A program made the translations under genes and the position numbers. This document shows positions 1-10,850 of a stretch of 64,000 nt of DNA, piece after piece. The stretch spans positions 131,001-195,000 of the forward strand of contig NW_024727888.1 in assembly GCF_018991925.1 (NCBI RefSeq), in the 5' to 3' direction. Position 1 is the stretch's first letter, and the number at the start of each line of letters is the position of its first letter. The stretch is from Homarus americanus. Lineage: Eukaryota > Arthropoda > Malacostraca > Decapoda > Nephropidae. Under the pieces are notes generated by a model. That model did not search any database. It was not told where the DNA came from and saw only the letters and a program-made list of their open reading frames with translations.

Positions 1-289
1 AGGTAGGGGGGTAGGAGATTGAGGAGTGGGAGGAGGAGGAAGAAAAGGAGGAGGAGGACAAAGAAGAGGAGGAGAAGGAGGAGCAGGAGATTGTTCTGGA
101 AAGTAAGGAATGAAGGAATGGAATTTGAATTTTGCCACGGACAGCAGCTAGTTTATTGTGCACCACATACTCTTCCTGTGAGCGGTAGCGCAAAAAGGAT
201 TACAGAGTAGAGGTCACAAAGGGTGTTTACCAGACCTCAGTGGTAAGAATATCATGGCATTGAATGTTAGAGTATTTCTAGTACATTGT
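1..289. other. Purine-rich then unique sequence, no gene seen
   Basis: The first ~100 bases are AGG/AAG-rich, followed by ordinary mixed sequence. The 63-codon frame here is almost all Arg/Lys from the purine tract and is not a credible gene. Confidence 0.6.
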
Positions 290-347
290 TTAGGTTAGAT
301 TAGGTTAGATTAGGTTAGGTTAGGGTAGGTTTGGTTAGATTAGGTTC
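290..347 (+). repeat. Degenerate TTAGG/TTAGA telomere-like block
   Basis: About 58 bases made of TTAGGT and TTAGAT units (TAGGTTAGAT repeated three times, then TTAGGTTAGGG). TTAGG is the ancestral arthropod telomere unit; this interrupted internal block is an interstitial telomere-like repeat rather than a chromosome end, since unique sequence continues on both sides. Confidence 0.7.
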
Positions 348-620
348 CTTGGATACTAGATGAGAAGTATGGATACGGATGGAGAAGAGAAGTAGGGAGG
401 TTGAGGAAGAAAGGAAGCAGGAGGTACGAAGGAAGTAGAAGAGGAGGAGATAAAGGAGAGAAAGGGGAAGAGAGAGCAACAGAGAAGAAGGTGTCACAGG
501 TGAGGTGATTAATATACCTCCAGGTAGCCCCAGGTAATTTGCTGCTATAATACTCTTGTGAGTTTTTCATCTAATTACATTTTGGCTAAACCTTTTTTAT
601 TAAATATTTATTCTTGTATT
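348..620. other. Unique sequence with an AG-rich tract
   Basis: Bases ~370-500 are AG-rich (GGAAG/GGAGGAG), the rest AT-rich. The minus-strand Ser/Leu-rich frames are shadows of the purine tract. No gene, RNA or site was recognised. Confidence 0.5.
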
Positions 621-624
621 ATTA

Positions 625-1230
625 AAAGAATAGTGAGGGTGAAGGTGGTGGTGATTGAGGAGTGAGTGGTGAGTGGTGAGTGAGGAGTGAGTGGTGAGTG
701 AGGAGTGAGGAGTGAGTGGTGAGTGAGGAGTGAGGAGTGAGTGAGGAGTGAGTGAGGGAGGAAGTGGTGGTGAGGGTGAGAGTGAGGTGGTGGTGTGGTG
801 GTGGTGGTGAGGAGGAGTGAGGAGGGGAGTGAGGGTGGTGAGTGAGTGGTGAGTGAGTGGTGAGTCAGGAGGAGTGGTGAGTGAGGAGCAGGAATGAGTG
901 CGGGTGAGTGGTGAGTGAGGAGGAGGGTGAGGGAGGAGGAGGAGTGAGGTGGTGAGTGGGAGTGAGGAGTGAGTGGTGGGAGGAGTGGTGGGGTGAGGAG
1001 GGTGGTGAGGGTGTGGGGTGGGAGGAGGAGGGTGTGAGTGAGTGGTGAGTCAGGAGGAGGGTGAGTGAGTGGTGGTGAGTGAGGAAGTTGAGTGAGGTGG
1101 TGGAGTGGTGGGAGGAGTGAGGGTGAGTGAGTGAGTGGGGTGAGGACGGTGAGGGTGAGGGGTGAGTGGTGAGGGGTGAGTGAGGGGTGAGTGAGGAGGA
1201 GGGGTGAGGAGGGGGGTGGTGAGTGAGGAG
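625..1230. repeat. GGTGAGTGAG minisatellite
   Basis: About 600 bases of imperfect GAGTGAGTGGTGAGTGAGGA-type units with GGTGGTG interruptions. Units vary from about 7 to 14 bases. The C-rich strand reads as a 330-codon Pro/Leu/Ser/His frame with no sensible domain, which is expected of such DNA. Confidence 0.85.
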
Positions 1231-1598
1231 TGAATGGTGAGGAGGAGGAGGGGGGGGAAGGAGGACGAGGAGGAGGAAGAAGAAATGGAGGAGGAAGAGG
1301 TGGAGGAGGAGAGAGAGGGGGGACGAGGTGGAGGAGGAGGAGAAGGGGACGAGGTGGAGGGAGGAGGAGAAGGAGGAGGAGGAGGAGAGGAGGAGGAGAA
1401 GGAGGAGGAGAAGGAGGAAGAGAAGGAGGAGAGGAGAAGGGGAAGGAGAAGGGGAGGAGAAGGGGGGAGAAGGGGAGGAGGAGGAGGAGGAAGAAGAGAG
1501 GAAAGAGGAGGAGGTGGAAGAGGAGGAAGAGAGGGGGAAGAGGAGGAGGAGGTGGAAGGAAGGTGGCCTCCATTACCTCCTCCATTATGCCCTGAAAC
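1231..1598. repeat. AGG/GGA polypurine tract
   Basis: Nearly uninterrupted purine run of GGAGGA, GAAGGA and GGGG units, ~370 bases. It has the mirror-repeat and strand-asymmetric character associated with triplex (H-DNA) formation, and many GG runs. Arg/Gly/Glu frames across it are low-complexity artefacts. Confidence 0.85.
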
Positions 1599-2320
1599 AC
1601 CGTAAAAGGTGGTGGAGAGGCCTGTGGGACGACCTCTACCTTGTGGCCTCACCTCTCCCTCACCCCTACCCTCACACCCCCACCCCTACCTCACACTCAC
1701 ACCCCCTCCCTCACACCTCCACCCTCACACTCCCTAACTATAAGGTAAACTCACCCCTAATCCTCACTACACAACTCCCATCATGACTCTAGACTTACAC
1801 CTTCAAAAAACAACACCGCCACAAAACATTCACTTTCGTCTCCGTTGACAAGAGCTCACCATATTTTTTACGTCGTGCTTTTACACTTGTTTTCCCGGGT
1901 TGTCCAGAACAGCTTACAAAGGCTTTATGGTTATTCAAAAACAAGACACATACACACATACACACCCATGCACACACACAAACACACACACACACAAACA
2001 CACACCGAAAACCTTTTAGTGTACGTATATGTATAAATACCATGCTGTTTTATTCACAATGTTTGGCTCGTATGAAACAATTTTGGAATGATTGTGATAC
2101 GTTGAAAATAATGATAATAAGGATAACGATAACAAAATAACAATAACCAAAATACTAATTCTAATAAAAATAAAAATAAAACAAGAAGAATAATAATAGG
2201 AACACGAGAAATGTTTCTTCTCTCGGGGGCGGCGAACCAAATAAAATTGTGTTAGTGCTTTTTATTTTTAAGGAAATGCCAAGAAGAAAGTGTTTATTGT
2301 TTGAGAATGTATAAGTGGTG
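1599..2320. other. Non-genic: C-rich, CA and AT-rich segments
   Basis: Contains a CACCCC/CTCACAC-rich stretch (~1650-1735), an interrupted CA microsatellite (~1948-2005) and AT-rich sequence with AATAAAAATAAAA (2150-2190). No gene recognised. Confidence 0.5.
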
Positions 2321-2638
2321 CTGTGTGAGGGGTGAGGGGGTGAGGTGGTGAGGGGTGAGGGGGTGAGTGGGTAAGGGGAGGTGGTGAGGGGGTGAAGGGT
2401 GAGGGAGGTGGGAGGGGTGAGGAGGTGAGGGGTGAGGGGGTGAAGGGGTGAGGGGGTGAGGGGTGAGGGTAAGGGAGGGGTGAGGGGTGAGGGGGTGAGT
2501 GGGGTGAGGGGTGAGGGGGTGAGGGGGGTGAAGGGTGAGGGGGTGAAGGGGTGATGGGTAAGGAGGTGGTGAGGGGTGAGGGTAAGGGGAGGTGGTAAGA
2601 GGTGAGGGGTGAGGGATAGGGGGGTAAGATAGGTAGGT
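2321..2638. repeat. GGGTGAGGGG minisatellite
   Basis: Repeated GTGAGGGG, GGGTGAAGG and GTAAGGGGAGG units of about 7-9 bases over ~320 bases. It resembles the array at 625-1230 but is richer in runs of four or five G, so it is G-quadruplex-prone on the plus strand. Confidence 0.85.
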
Positions 2639-3450
2639 GGGTGTGAGAGAGAGAGAGAGAGAGACTCCAGCCGGATATAAAGAAATAAAAATATTCCTTG
2701 AAGAAATAAGTGGAAAGAGACGAGTCTTTTTTTTTACTTTGATGAGGATGACAGAATCAAAGACTTCATGATAAAAAGAAAGATAAGAAAGAAAGAAGAC
2801 AATAAGTAATGAAGAGAATTAAAGACACACACACACAAAGACCCCCTGAAAAATGCTAAAAGATCCCGGAAAAAGAAAATCGACTTAAAGAAACTCTCTC
2901 TCTCTCTCTCTCTCTCTCTTACTCAAAAAGCAGAGAAACTCGGGTAATGGTTCCTTAAGGTCTCCACAAAATAATTTCTCTCATTTTTTCCTTCTCATGC
3001 ATCCTTTGTCTCACAGCTTCTCATTATGCAAAGTCCGCCACTTGCTGCATAGAAATTAAATTCTGCTGTTTAATTAAGGACGAGTCTGCTGTCTGCTACA
3101 GTTGAAGCTTAAGTTTCAAGAAAGAAAGGAAGTATTGCATTTATGTGTTTTGCTATGAGAGTCTTGTGGTGTTAATAATAGTGGAAGAGGGTTTTTAAGT
3201 AAGTAGTATTCCTTTTGTATTGCGTGTGTGTGTGTGTGTGTGTGTGTGTTGCTTGTATAAAATAGCGATAGTTCAGAGGCTTATTTCAGAATTCTAACTT
3301 TATTCCACGGTTGAATATTCTCAGTGACATATTTTTGTTTATACTTGAGAATATGGAATGAGGAGGCAAGGCTATTTTGTTTTTCACTTATTACGCAGAA
3401 AGACCATACGTGGTACTGAAGAGACCGAGGATTCGTAAAGTGGTCCTTGG
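2639..3450. other. Unique AT-rich DNA with GA, CT and GT microsatellites
   Basis: Short microsatellites: GA at ~2646-2664, CT at ~2897-2919, GT at ~3223-3249. Between them lies AT-rich sequence without recognisable coding potential. Confidence 0.55.
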
Positions 3451-4065
3451 TCTTGGTAGTGTAAACAAAACGGTCTAGGTACTATCAATAAAACGGTCTA
3501 GCGAGTGTAAATAAGCAGTCAAGGTTGTGAAAAATATCATAAAAATGGTTTAGTTAGTGTAAATATTTATGTCAATCATCTAGTTACTGTAAATCTATAG
3601 ACATGACCTAGCTCGTATAAAGCAGTAAACCAAACTCCCAAACTAGTGTAAATATTAAGTTAAATTAATGTAAATCACCCAATACACGACTAACTTAAGT
3701 GTAAATCATCCAACACACAACCAAGTAAATGCAAATCACCCAACACACGACCAGGTTAAGTGTAAATCATCCAACATACGACGAAAATAAGTGTAAATCA
3801 TCCAACACACGACCAGGTTAAGTGTAAATCATCCAACATACGACGAAAATAAGTGTAAATCATCCAACACGACCAGGTTAAGTGTAAATCATCCAACATA
3901 CGACGAAAATAAGTGTAAATCATCCAACACACGACCAGGTTAAGTGTAAATCATCCAACATACGACGAAAATAAGTGTAAATCATCCAACACACGACCAG
4001 GTTAAGTGTAAATCATCCAACATACGACGAAAATAAGTGTAAATTATCCAACATATGACCCAGAG
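3451..4065. repeat. 31-bp satellite-like array with 62-bp higher-order unit
   Basis: From ~3720 to ~4053 the sequence alternates two 31-base monomers. Both begin AAGTGTAAATCATCCAACA; one ends in CGACCAGGTT, the other in TACGACGAAAAT, giving a 62-base dimer repeated about five times. Upstream (3451-3720) are progressively more diverged relatives, recognised by TAGTGTAAAT preceded by GGTCTAG or GACCTAG and spaced about 23-35 bases apart. One dimer near 3866 has lost two bases. Confidence 0.85.
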
Positions 4066-4454
4066 TGATGCAGTAAACAGGGTTATAGTTATAGACTAAG
4101 GCTAGCTAAATAATTCCTTTACCTTACATTATAGCAGGAATAACTTGAGTCCGTTTATTCAGGCGTCCCCGTCCGTTCGTTCGTCCGTTTATATGTCCGT
4201 CAGTACGTCCGTTGTGGCGGTAAGGGTAGTGGTTGTGGTGATAGGGGTCGTAGTAGTAGAGGAAGTGGTGGTAGAGGGAGTGGTGGCAGTGGTAGCGGTA
4301 GTAGTCGTGGTGGTAGTAGTAGTAGTAGTAATGATAGTACTGGTTACATTAATACTGATAATAATGACGGCAATGTTTATATTAGTAACTATAATAGCAA
4401 TTGTAGTCATTATTTATCGTAATAGTATTAATTGTGGTAGTCAGCTGTTATAGT
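4066..4454. other. GTA/GTG-rich transition
   Basis: Mostly degenerate GTGGTAGTAGTA sequence (~4210-4340), then AT-rich sequence leading into the 18-bp array. Reads as a Val-rich frame of no coding value. Confidence 0.5.
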
Positions 4455-4872
4455 GGTAATATTGATCCAAGTGGTAATATTGGTCCAAGTGGTAATATTG
4501 GTCCAAGTGGTAATATTGGTCCAAGTGGTAATATTGATCCAAGTGGTAATATTGATCCAAGTGGTAATATTGATCCAAGTGGTAATATTGATCCAAGTGG
4601 TAATATTGATCCAAGTGGCAATATTGGTCCAAGTGGTAATATTGGTCCAAGTGGTAATATTGATCCAAGTGGTAATATTGGTCCAAGTGGTAATATTGGT
4701 CCAAGTGGTAATATTGATCCAAGTGGTAATATTGATCCAAGTGGTAATATTGATCCAAGTGGTAATATTGATCCAAGTGGTAATATTGATCCAAGTGGTA
4801 ATATTGGTCCAAGTGGTAATATTGATCCAAGTGGTAATATTGATCCAAGTGGTAATATTGGTCCAAGTGGTA
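4455..4872. repeat. 18-bp tandem array, 23 units, two variants
   Basis: Units of 18 bases, AAGTGGTAATATTGATCC and the same with GGTCC, differ at one base (A or G). The order, with D for the GAT and G for the GGT variant, is D GGG DDDDD GG D GG DDDDD G DD G. The period is a multiple of three and lacks stops, so five overlapping frames on both strands stay open; the plus frame reads NIDPSG/NIGPSG. No flanking coding context supports a gene. Confidence 0.92.
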
Positions 4873-6185
4873 ATGACAGTATTATGTAGCATAAATGTGG
4901 AGGTTTAGTGGTAATGATTTTCGCCACAGTGGTTGACTTTGAAATTGTTATTGACAGTACTGTAAATAGCACACACACTGCACCACATCCACACCAGCCA
5001 TACCCCTACATCACACCACGCCACATTATACTACACCACATTATACCACATCAATTTATACCACATAACACTACACCACAGCCCACCAGCCATAACCATA
5101 CACCACACTACAATCTCACACCATACCACCGTTACACCAGAGTCCAGCCACTAACTTATAATACTGTCTGGTATAATTTTCTCTCAAGATGTCTCGGGTC
5201 ACGCGTAGATTTTCTTACATCTTTCATGAGGCTCTGCACGACACAGCCAATTATTCCTTGCAGGGCTTATACCACGCGATCACGTCAAACTAAGATTATT
5301 CTCCAATGAAATCCGACGTGTGACTCTGGCTTTTGAAAATGACTCTAAAAATGGATATATTTTATATATTTTTTTTTTTTTTTACATTTTTAACTATTTA
5401 ATTCAGTATATTTAGGGATGTGGTGGAAGGGTGGATGTAGAGGTTGTGTTATATTCTAATTGTCGTTGTTTCGCTTTCTAGACACTCCCAGTTTTTCCCA
5501 GCTGTGAACGGGTACCTAATTTTATAGTTGAGGTAGTGATTCCGATCAAGTGTAGTGCCGCCGATATTGCATCCTTGTTTATTGTGTACTGAATCCACCT
5601 AACAGGCTGCCAGGCACATCGACACACCTCCAATTAAAAGATAAAGTACTCATATTATGTAAAAAATGTGAAGGTGTATTTATTTAAGATTTATAAAGGA
5701 AAATAGGTTTAGTTATAATGACGATTTGTGAAACCTTCAACATCATAATTTTGGCTAGTATTTTTAGCAATTCATGTCAAAATTTCCAATAAATCCTAAG
5801 CATATGGTCTTAACTAACCTCCAACGGTCTGATTTCAAGACATCAAAATTTTATGCATATGATTTTAATTGAATTCGTAAATTAGTTTATAACTGAATTT
5901 TAAATATTAAGCTTCATATAAATATTAAGCAATAATTTTAATAACATTTCTGTGTATACGACTTTCACTTTTAACTAAATTTAAAAGTGCTTTTAACTCA
6001 GTAATTTCAGCTTTAACTATAACAGCAGCAGGTGTGTGGTCCACTTACCGGGTACTGAGGCTGCCAGCGACCGTGTTTATCGGCCTGGCACTTGTTCACT
6101 TAATCCAATTATAAACTCCTACACAGTGAACCAAGTCTGACTTCCGCCTCAACTTCTCACAAGTAATATTCTCCGGGCCTTTACT
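4873..6185. other. Unique AT-rich DNA with ACCACA-rich stretch
   Basis: Holds a CACACCAC/CATACCAC-rich stretch (~4965-5130), a T run (~5371-5384) and otherwise AT-rich single-copy-looking sequence. A 133-codon plus-strand frame (4908-5309) is driven by the CACCA stretch and shows no domain. Confidence 0.5.
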
Positions 6186-6199
6186 CTGATGGAAGGGGG

Positions 6200-7690
6200 T
6201 ATGGGTATGTGGTGGCGCTGTGTGGTGGTGGTGTGTGGTGATGGTATGTGGTGGTGGTGTGTGGTGATGGTATGTGGTGGTGGTGTGTGGTGATGGTATG
6301 TGGTGGTGGTGTGTGGTGATGGTATGTGGTGGTGGTGTGTGGTGATGGTGGTGTGGTGGTGGTATGTGTGGTGGTGTGTGGTGGTGGTGTGTGGTGGTGG
6401 TGTGTGGTGGTGGTGTGGTGGTGGTGGTGTGGCGTGGTGTGTGGTGGTGGTGTGGTGGTGGTGTGGTGGTGGTGTGTGGTGGTGGTGGTGTGTGGTGGTG
6501 TGTGGTGGTGTGTGGTGGTGTGTGTGGTGGTGTGTGGTGGTGGTGTGGTGATGGTTGTGTGGTGTGTGGATGGTGTGTGGTGGTGGTGTGTGGTGGTGTG
6601 TGGTGGTGGTGGTGGTGTGTGGTGGTGGTGTGTGATGGTGTGTGATGGTGGTGTGTGGTGGTGGTGTGTGTGGTGGTGGTGTGTGGTGGTGTGGTGGTGG
6701 TGTGTGGTGGTGGTGGTGGTGTGGTGGTGTGTGGTGGTGTGGTGTGGTGGTGGTGGTGTGGTGGTGGTGGTGTGTGTGGTGGTGGTGTGGTGGTGGTGGT
6801 GTGTGGTGGTGGTGGTGTGGTGGTGTGGTGTGTGGTGGTGGTGGTGTGTGTGGTGGTGGTGGTGTGGTGTGTGGTGGTGGTGGTGGTGGTGTGGTGGTGG
6901 TGTGTGGTGGTGGTAGGTGGTGGTGTGGTGGTGGTGGTGTGTGGTGGTGGTGGTGGTGTGGTGGTGGTGGTGGTGTGTGGTGGTGGTGTGTGGTGTGGTG
7001 GTGGTGGTGTGGTGGTGGTGTGTTGGTGGTGTGTGTTGGTGGTGTGGTGGTGGTGTGTGGTGGTGGTGTGTGGTGGTATGTGGTGGTTGGTGGTGGTGTG
7101 TGGTGGTGGTGTGTGGTGGTGGTGGTGGTGGTGGTGGTGTGTGGTGGTGGTGGTGGTGTGTGGTGGTGGTGTGGTGGTGGTGGTGGTGTGTGTGGTGGTG
7201 GTGGTGGTGGTGTGTGGTGGTGTGGTGGTGGTGGTGGTGTGTGGTGGTGTGTGGTGGTGGTGGTGTGTGGTGGTGGTGTGTGGTGCTGGTGGTGTGTGGT
7301 GGCCTGGTGGTGTGTGTGGTGATGGTGTGTGGGTAGTGGATGTGTGGTGGTTTGTGGTGGTGGTGGTGGTGGTGGTGGTGTGTGTGGTGTGGTGGGTGTG
7401 GTGGTGTGGTGGTGTGGTGTGGTGGTGGTGTGGTGGTGGTGGTGTGTGGTGGGTGGTGGTGGTGTGGTGGTGGTGATGGTGGTGGGTGGTGGTGTGTGTG
7501 GTGGTGGTGTGGTGTGTGTGGTGGTGGTGGTGGTGGTGTGTGTGGTGGTGGTGTGTGGTGGTGGTGGTTGGTGGTGGTGTGTGGTGGTGGTGGTGTGTGG
7601 TGGTGGTGGTGGAGTGTGGTGGCCTAGTGGTATGTGGTAATGGTATGTGGTGGTGTGTAGTGGTGATTGTGGTCTGTAGTGATGTGTGAT
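6200..7690. repeat. 1.5-kb GGT/GTGT minisatellite
   Basis: Long array of GTGTGTGGTGGTGGT units of variable length, first with GATGGTATGTGGTGGTG units (6235-6345). The minus strand carries a 593-codon His/Thr/Pro frame and the plus strand several Val/Trp/Cys/Gly frames. These exist only because GTG/GGT (or CAC/ACC) DNA lacks stop triplets. Confidence 0.92.
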
Positions 7691-8056
7691 GGTAATGATA
7701 GTGCTGACAGTGATTATAGTGCATGAGGGTGGTAATGATAGCGTTCTTAGCAGTGGTAATCATGGTGATGAAGAAGAAGGGCTTGACGAGGTTGATGGTG
7801 ATGATGGTGATGATGGTGATGATGGTATTGGTCACTTTAGACACCCCCAACACTCCCTTCGTTATTGGCACGGTCACATCAGCCTCAGACTGTGATGGCT
7901 CCTACACACTCTCCTGGTACTTATATATTGAGGAGATATTGTAGTCGTTTGTCGCCTGAGGAGGAAACCCTAAGGCAGGGAAACATACTGTGATCAGGTC
8001 GATGGCGGACACGTCTCTGCCTCATGTTTGGAACCTGTGCACAAGACTCGTGTGTT

Positions 8057-8091
<35 letters not shown>

Positions 8092-8417
8092 GTTTGTTTT
8101 TGTTAGGTTTTCAATGTTCTTTCCATTTTACACACGTTAACATAGTACCACCCCAGAAAATCCTCAGGGCACGAGGTCACAACGATATGACAAATAATCT
8201 TGGTAACTTGTACATAAATAAATTATTAAATTTTAATCAAACATGAAATAGTATTACTGTTACGTTAATTAATCGGAAAATACAAAAATCTAAAATTCAT
8301 TAAAATAAATGTAAAATTAAAAAAAAAAGCTGATTATGATTACATTGGCTGAATCCACAAAGATTACTACGATCTGTGAATGTCAGACCAATTTGACCCC
8401 GAACACAATATTTAGTA

Positions 8418-8419
<2 letters not shown>
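7691..8419. other. GATGGT repeats, GT microsatellite and unique DNA
   Basis: A short GATGGTGATGATG trinucleotide stretch (~7795-7826), a GT microsatellite interrupted by TTTG (~8050-8098), and AT-rich unique sequence after 8200. No gene recognised. Confidence 0.5.

Positions 8420-8513
<94 letters not shown>
8420..8513. repeat. (TA)n microsatellite
   Basis: About 47 uninterrupted AT/TA dinucleotides. Self-complementary and able to extrude a cruciform. Confidence 0.97.
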
Positions 8514-8516
<3 letters not shown>

Positions 8517-8805
8517 AAAGGTAAAAACACGCCTGTTAACACTCACGAGTGATGAGCATTCAGGTAACATTACCTTAAGCGACTCACACAGGTATGGGCC
8601 CAGTACACAGACCCTGGGAGGAGTGGCCAGCAGAGCACGTCAGGAGGAGTAACTAAGGAGTTATGTGTACATGATCCTTGGCGTGGTCTTCACCCTCAGT
8701 TGATAACATGTGACGTCAAAACTAAGATGAATTCTGCAAAGTGTTTGACAAGTTGTGGTGTAATCTTTTTTGTATTAATATTCCACATAAGGACATTACG
8801 TCACC

Positions 8806-8848
<43 letters not shown>

Positions 8849-8997
8849 CGTCTCTTTAACCACTACAAGTCTCCCCACCTGTGCTTTTATCGGTCATCAC
8901 GTGAGGTGGTCCAGCTAACTACTTCATCAGTGTTGTCTTAATGACCACCAAACTATTTAATGACATAGTGTATCTTCTTAACTTTTCCTGTTGCTTA
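8514..8997. other. Unique DNA with (CT)n
   Basis: Single-copy-looking sequence with a CT microsatellite at ~8812-8845. No gene recognised. Confidence 0.5.
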
Positions 8998-9462
8998 AGG
9001 TACCACTTAGTGAGTTACAGTCGTGTTGCTGTAATGTACCACTTAGTTACAGTTATTGCTGTAAGGTACCACTTAGTTACAGTCGTGTTGCTATAAGGTA
9101 CCACTTAGTTACAGTCGTGTTGCTGTTAGGTGCCACTTAGTTACAGTCGTGTTGCTGTAAGGTGCCACTTAGTTACAGTCGTGTTGCTGTAAGGTACCAC
9201 TTAGTTACAGTCGTGTTGCTGTAAGGTGGCACTTAGTTACAGTCGTGTTGCTATAAGGTACCACTTAGTTACAGTCGTGTTGCTGTAAGGTGCCACTTAG
9301 TTACAGTCGTGTTGCTGTAAGGTACCACTTAGTTACAGTCGTGTTGCTGTAAGGTGCCACTTAGTTACAGTCGTGTTGCTATAAGGTACCACTTAGTTAC
9401 AGTCGTGTTGCTGTTAGGTGCCACTTAGTTACAGTCGTGTGGCTGTAAGGTACCACTTAGTC
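8998..9462. repeat. 32-bp tandem array, about 15 units
   Basis: Units start GGTACCACTTAGTTACAGTC and end GTGTTGCTGTAA, with marker variants GGTGCC or GGTGGC at the start and CTATAA or CTGTTA at the end. The first two units are length variants, the middle units regular, the last truncated after ACTTAGT. Marker order shows a duplicated block about nine units apart (units 3-5 match units 12-14). Confidence 0.93.
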
Positions 9463-10620
9463 ATAATTTGTGGTAATGAAAAAAAAAATGTGTTTCAACA
9501 GCAGACACAGTCAGGCGGGGTCTAATACAGTGAGTGTAATTAATGAGGAAACTTTGATGGTTATCGGGGACCTCATCCACTTCCCCTGACACCTACCAAT
9601 TAGTGAAGACTATACTTATCTTGACAAATGTAAGCTCTTTCAATGCTCTACCACCTCCTCCCCCACCCCTACCTCTTCCACCTCCTTCTACCATCCCCTT
9701 CCACTTCACCCCTTCCTCCATCCCTCCACGTCACCCCCATCCCTCCACCCACCCTTGCCCCCTCTCCCTCACCTATTCCCCTACATCTTCCTCCCTCACA
9801 CCTGATGTCCCTTCCCCATTCCATCATCTCCCACTGCTTTTCTCACCTTCTCTTCGCCCCCTCCCTCCCTCCCCTCCCTCACCCCCCAACCTCTCAGAAC
9901 CAATCAAAAAACACAATTAACCGACTCTTTGTGATGGATCGACCGAGTGACTTACCAGAAACCCGATTCACTCGTTTACAAAAGACACAAGACGGACAAT
10001 ACTCACTGTACCTGATATATGACCTATGCCACAACCCAGATAAAAATGCCCCTATGCCCTTACAATATATCAACATCCCTGAATATAACAAAAGATAATA
10101 ACTCAAAAACTACCAAAAAAATTATATATATTACTTTACTTTCTGTCAATGATATAAGAATGATATATAACATTCAGCAGGAATTGAGTGATGATTATGG
10201 CTCCATATATCAATCTTAAAACATATACTAATAGTTCTCTTTATAATAAGGATCAAATAATATCAGTAAAGTACGAGGAAACTCACCCAGGAGATGTGTA
10301 AATACAAGTCATTCATTATACATCATACGAAAGTAATTATAACACTGGTTGTATGATGAAAGTTGTAGATGGTGTTGTAGTTTTGGACGTGTTGTGTATT
10401 ACTCCATCTCTCCCTGTTTCCCCTTCTGCTCCCATTGTTCCTCTTCCACCTCCTCCCTTCTTCTTCATCATCATCACCAACACCTCCATCTCCCCGTGCT
10501 CCTCCTCCTCTTTCTCGTCCTCCCGCACCCCCAGAAGACGTCATGTTTCACCCCGGATGCTGCTAGACAACTTAGTGATAATATTTACACAAGGGATTTT
10601 GTTTCCATCTCAACAGGTAT
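9463..10620. other. Unique DNA with pyrimidine-rich segment
   Basis: Bases ~9640-9895 are CCTC/CACC-rich, giving Pro/Ser/Leu frames of no coding value; 10430-10530 is CTCCTC-rich. The rest is AT-rich. No gene recognised. Confidence 0.5.
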
Positions 10621-10850
10621 CAGTCAGGTGAGGAGGAGGAAGAGGGAGAAGAGAAGGGGAAGGAGGGGGTAGAAGAAGGATAAGGAGAAGGGGAAAATGG
10701 GAAGGAGTAGGAGGAGAAGTAGGAGGGAAATGTAGGACGGAGTAGAAGGAAGAGGAAGATGAGGAGGAAGGATGGGAGAGGTTGAAGGAGGAGGAGGAGA
10801 GAGAGAAGAAAAGTAACTAAGGAAGGGGTTCAAGTAGATGGGGATGGGGA
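10621..10850. repeat. GGA/GAA purine-rich tract
   Basis: Purine-rich AGGAGGAAGAG-type sequence with few pyrimidines. The minus-strand Leu/Ser/Phe frame is a shadow. Confidence 0.7.

Noticed and set aside
290..347. TTAGG block considered as a chromosome end
   Set aside because: Unique sequence continues on both sides and the units are degenerate.
4434..4889. Frame of NIDPSG/NIGPSG hexapeptides that could be a repeat protein
   Set aside because: All frames on both strands are open because the unit is 18 bases without stops. The frame ends directly outside the array and there is no signal peptide or neighbouring exon.
6096..7877. 593-codon minus-strand His/Thr/Pro frame
   Set aside because: It comes from the complement of the GGT/GT array; CAC/ACC DNA has no stop triplets and the overlapping frames are equally open.
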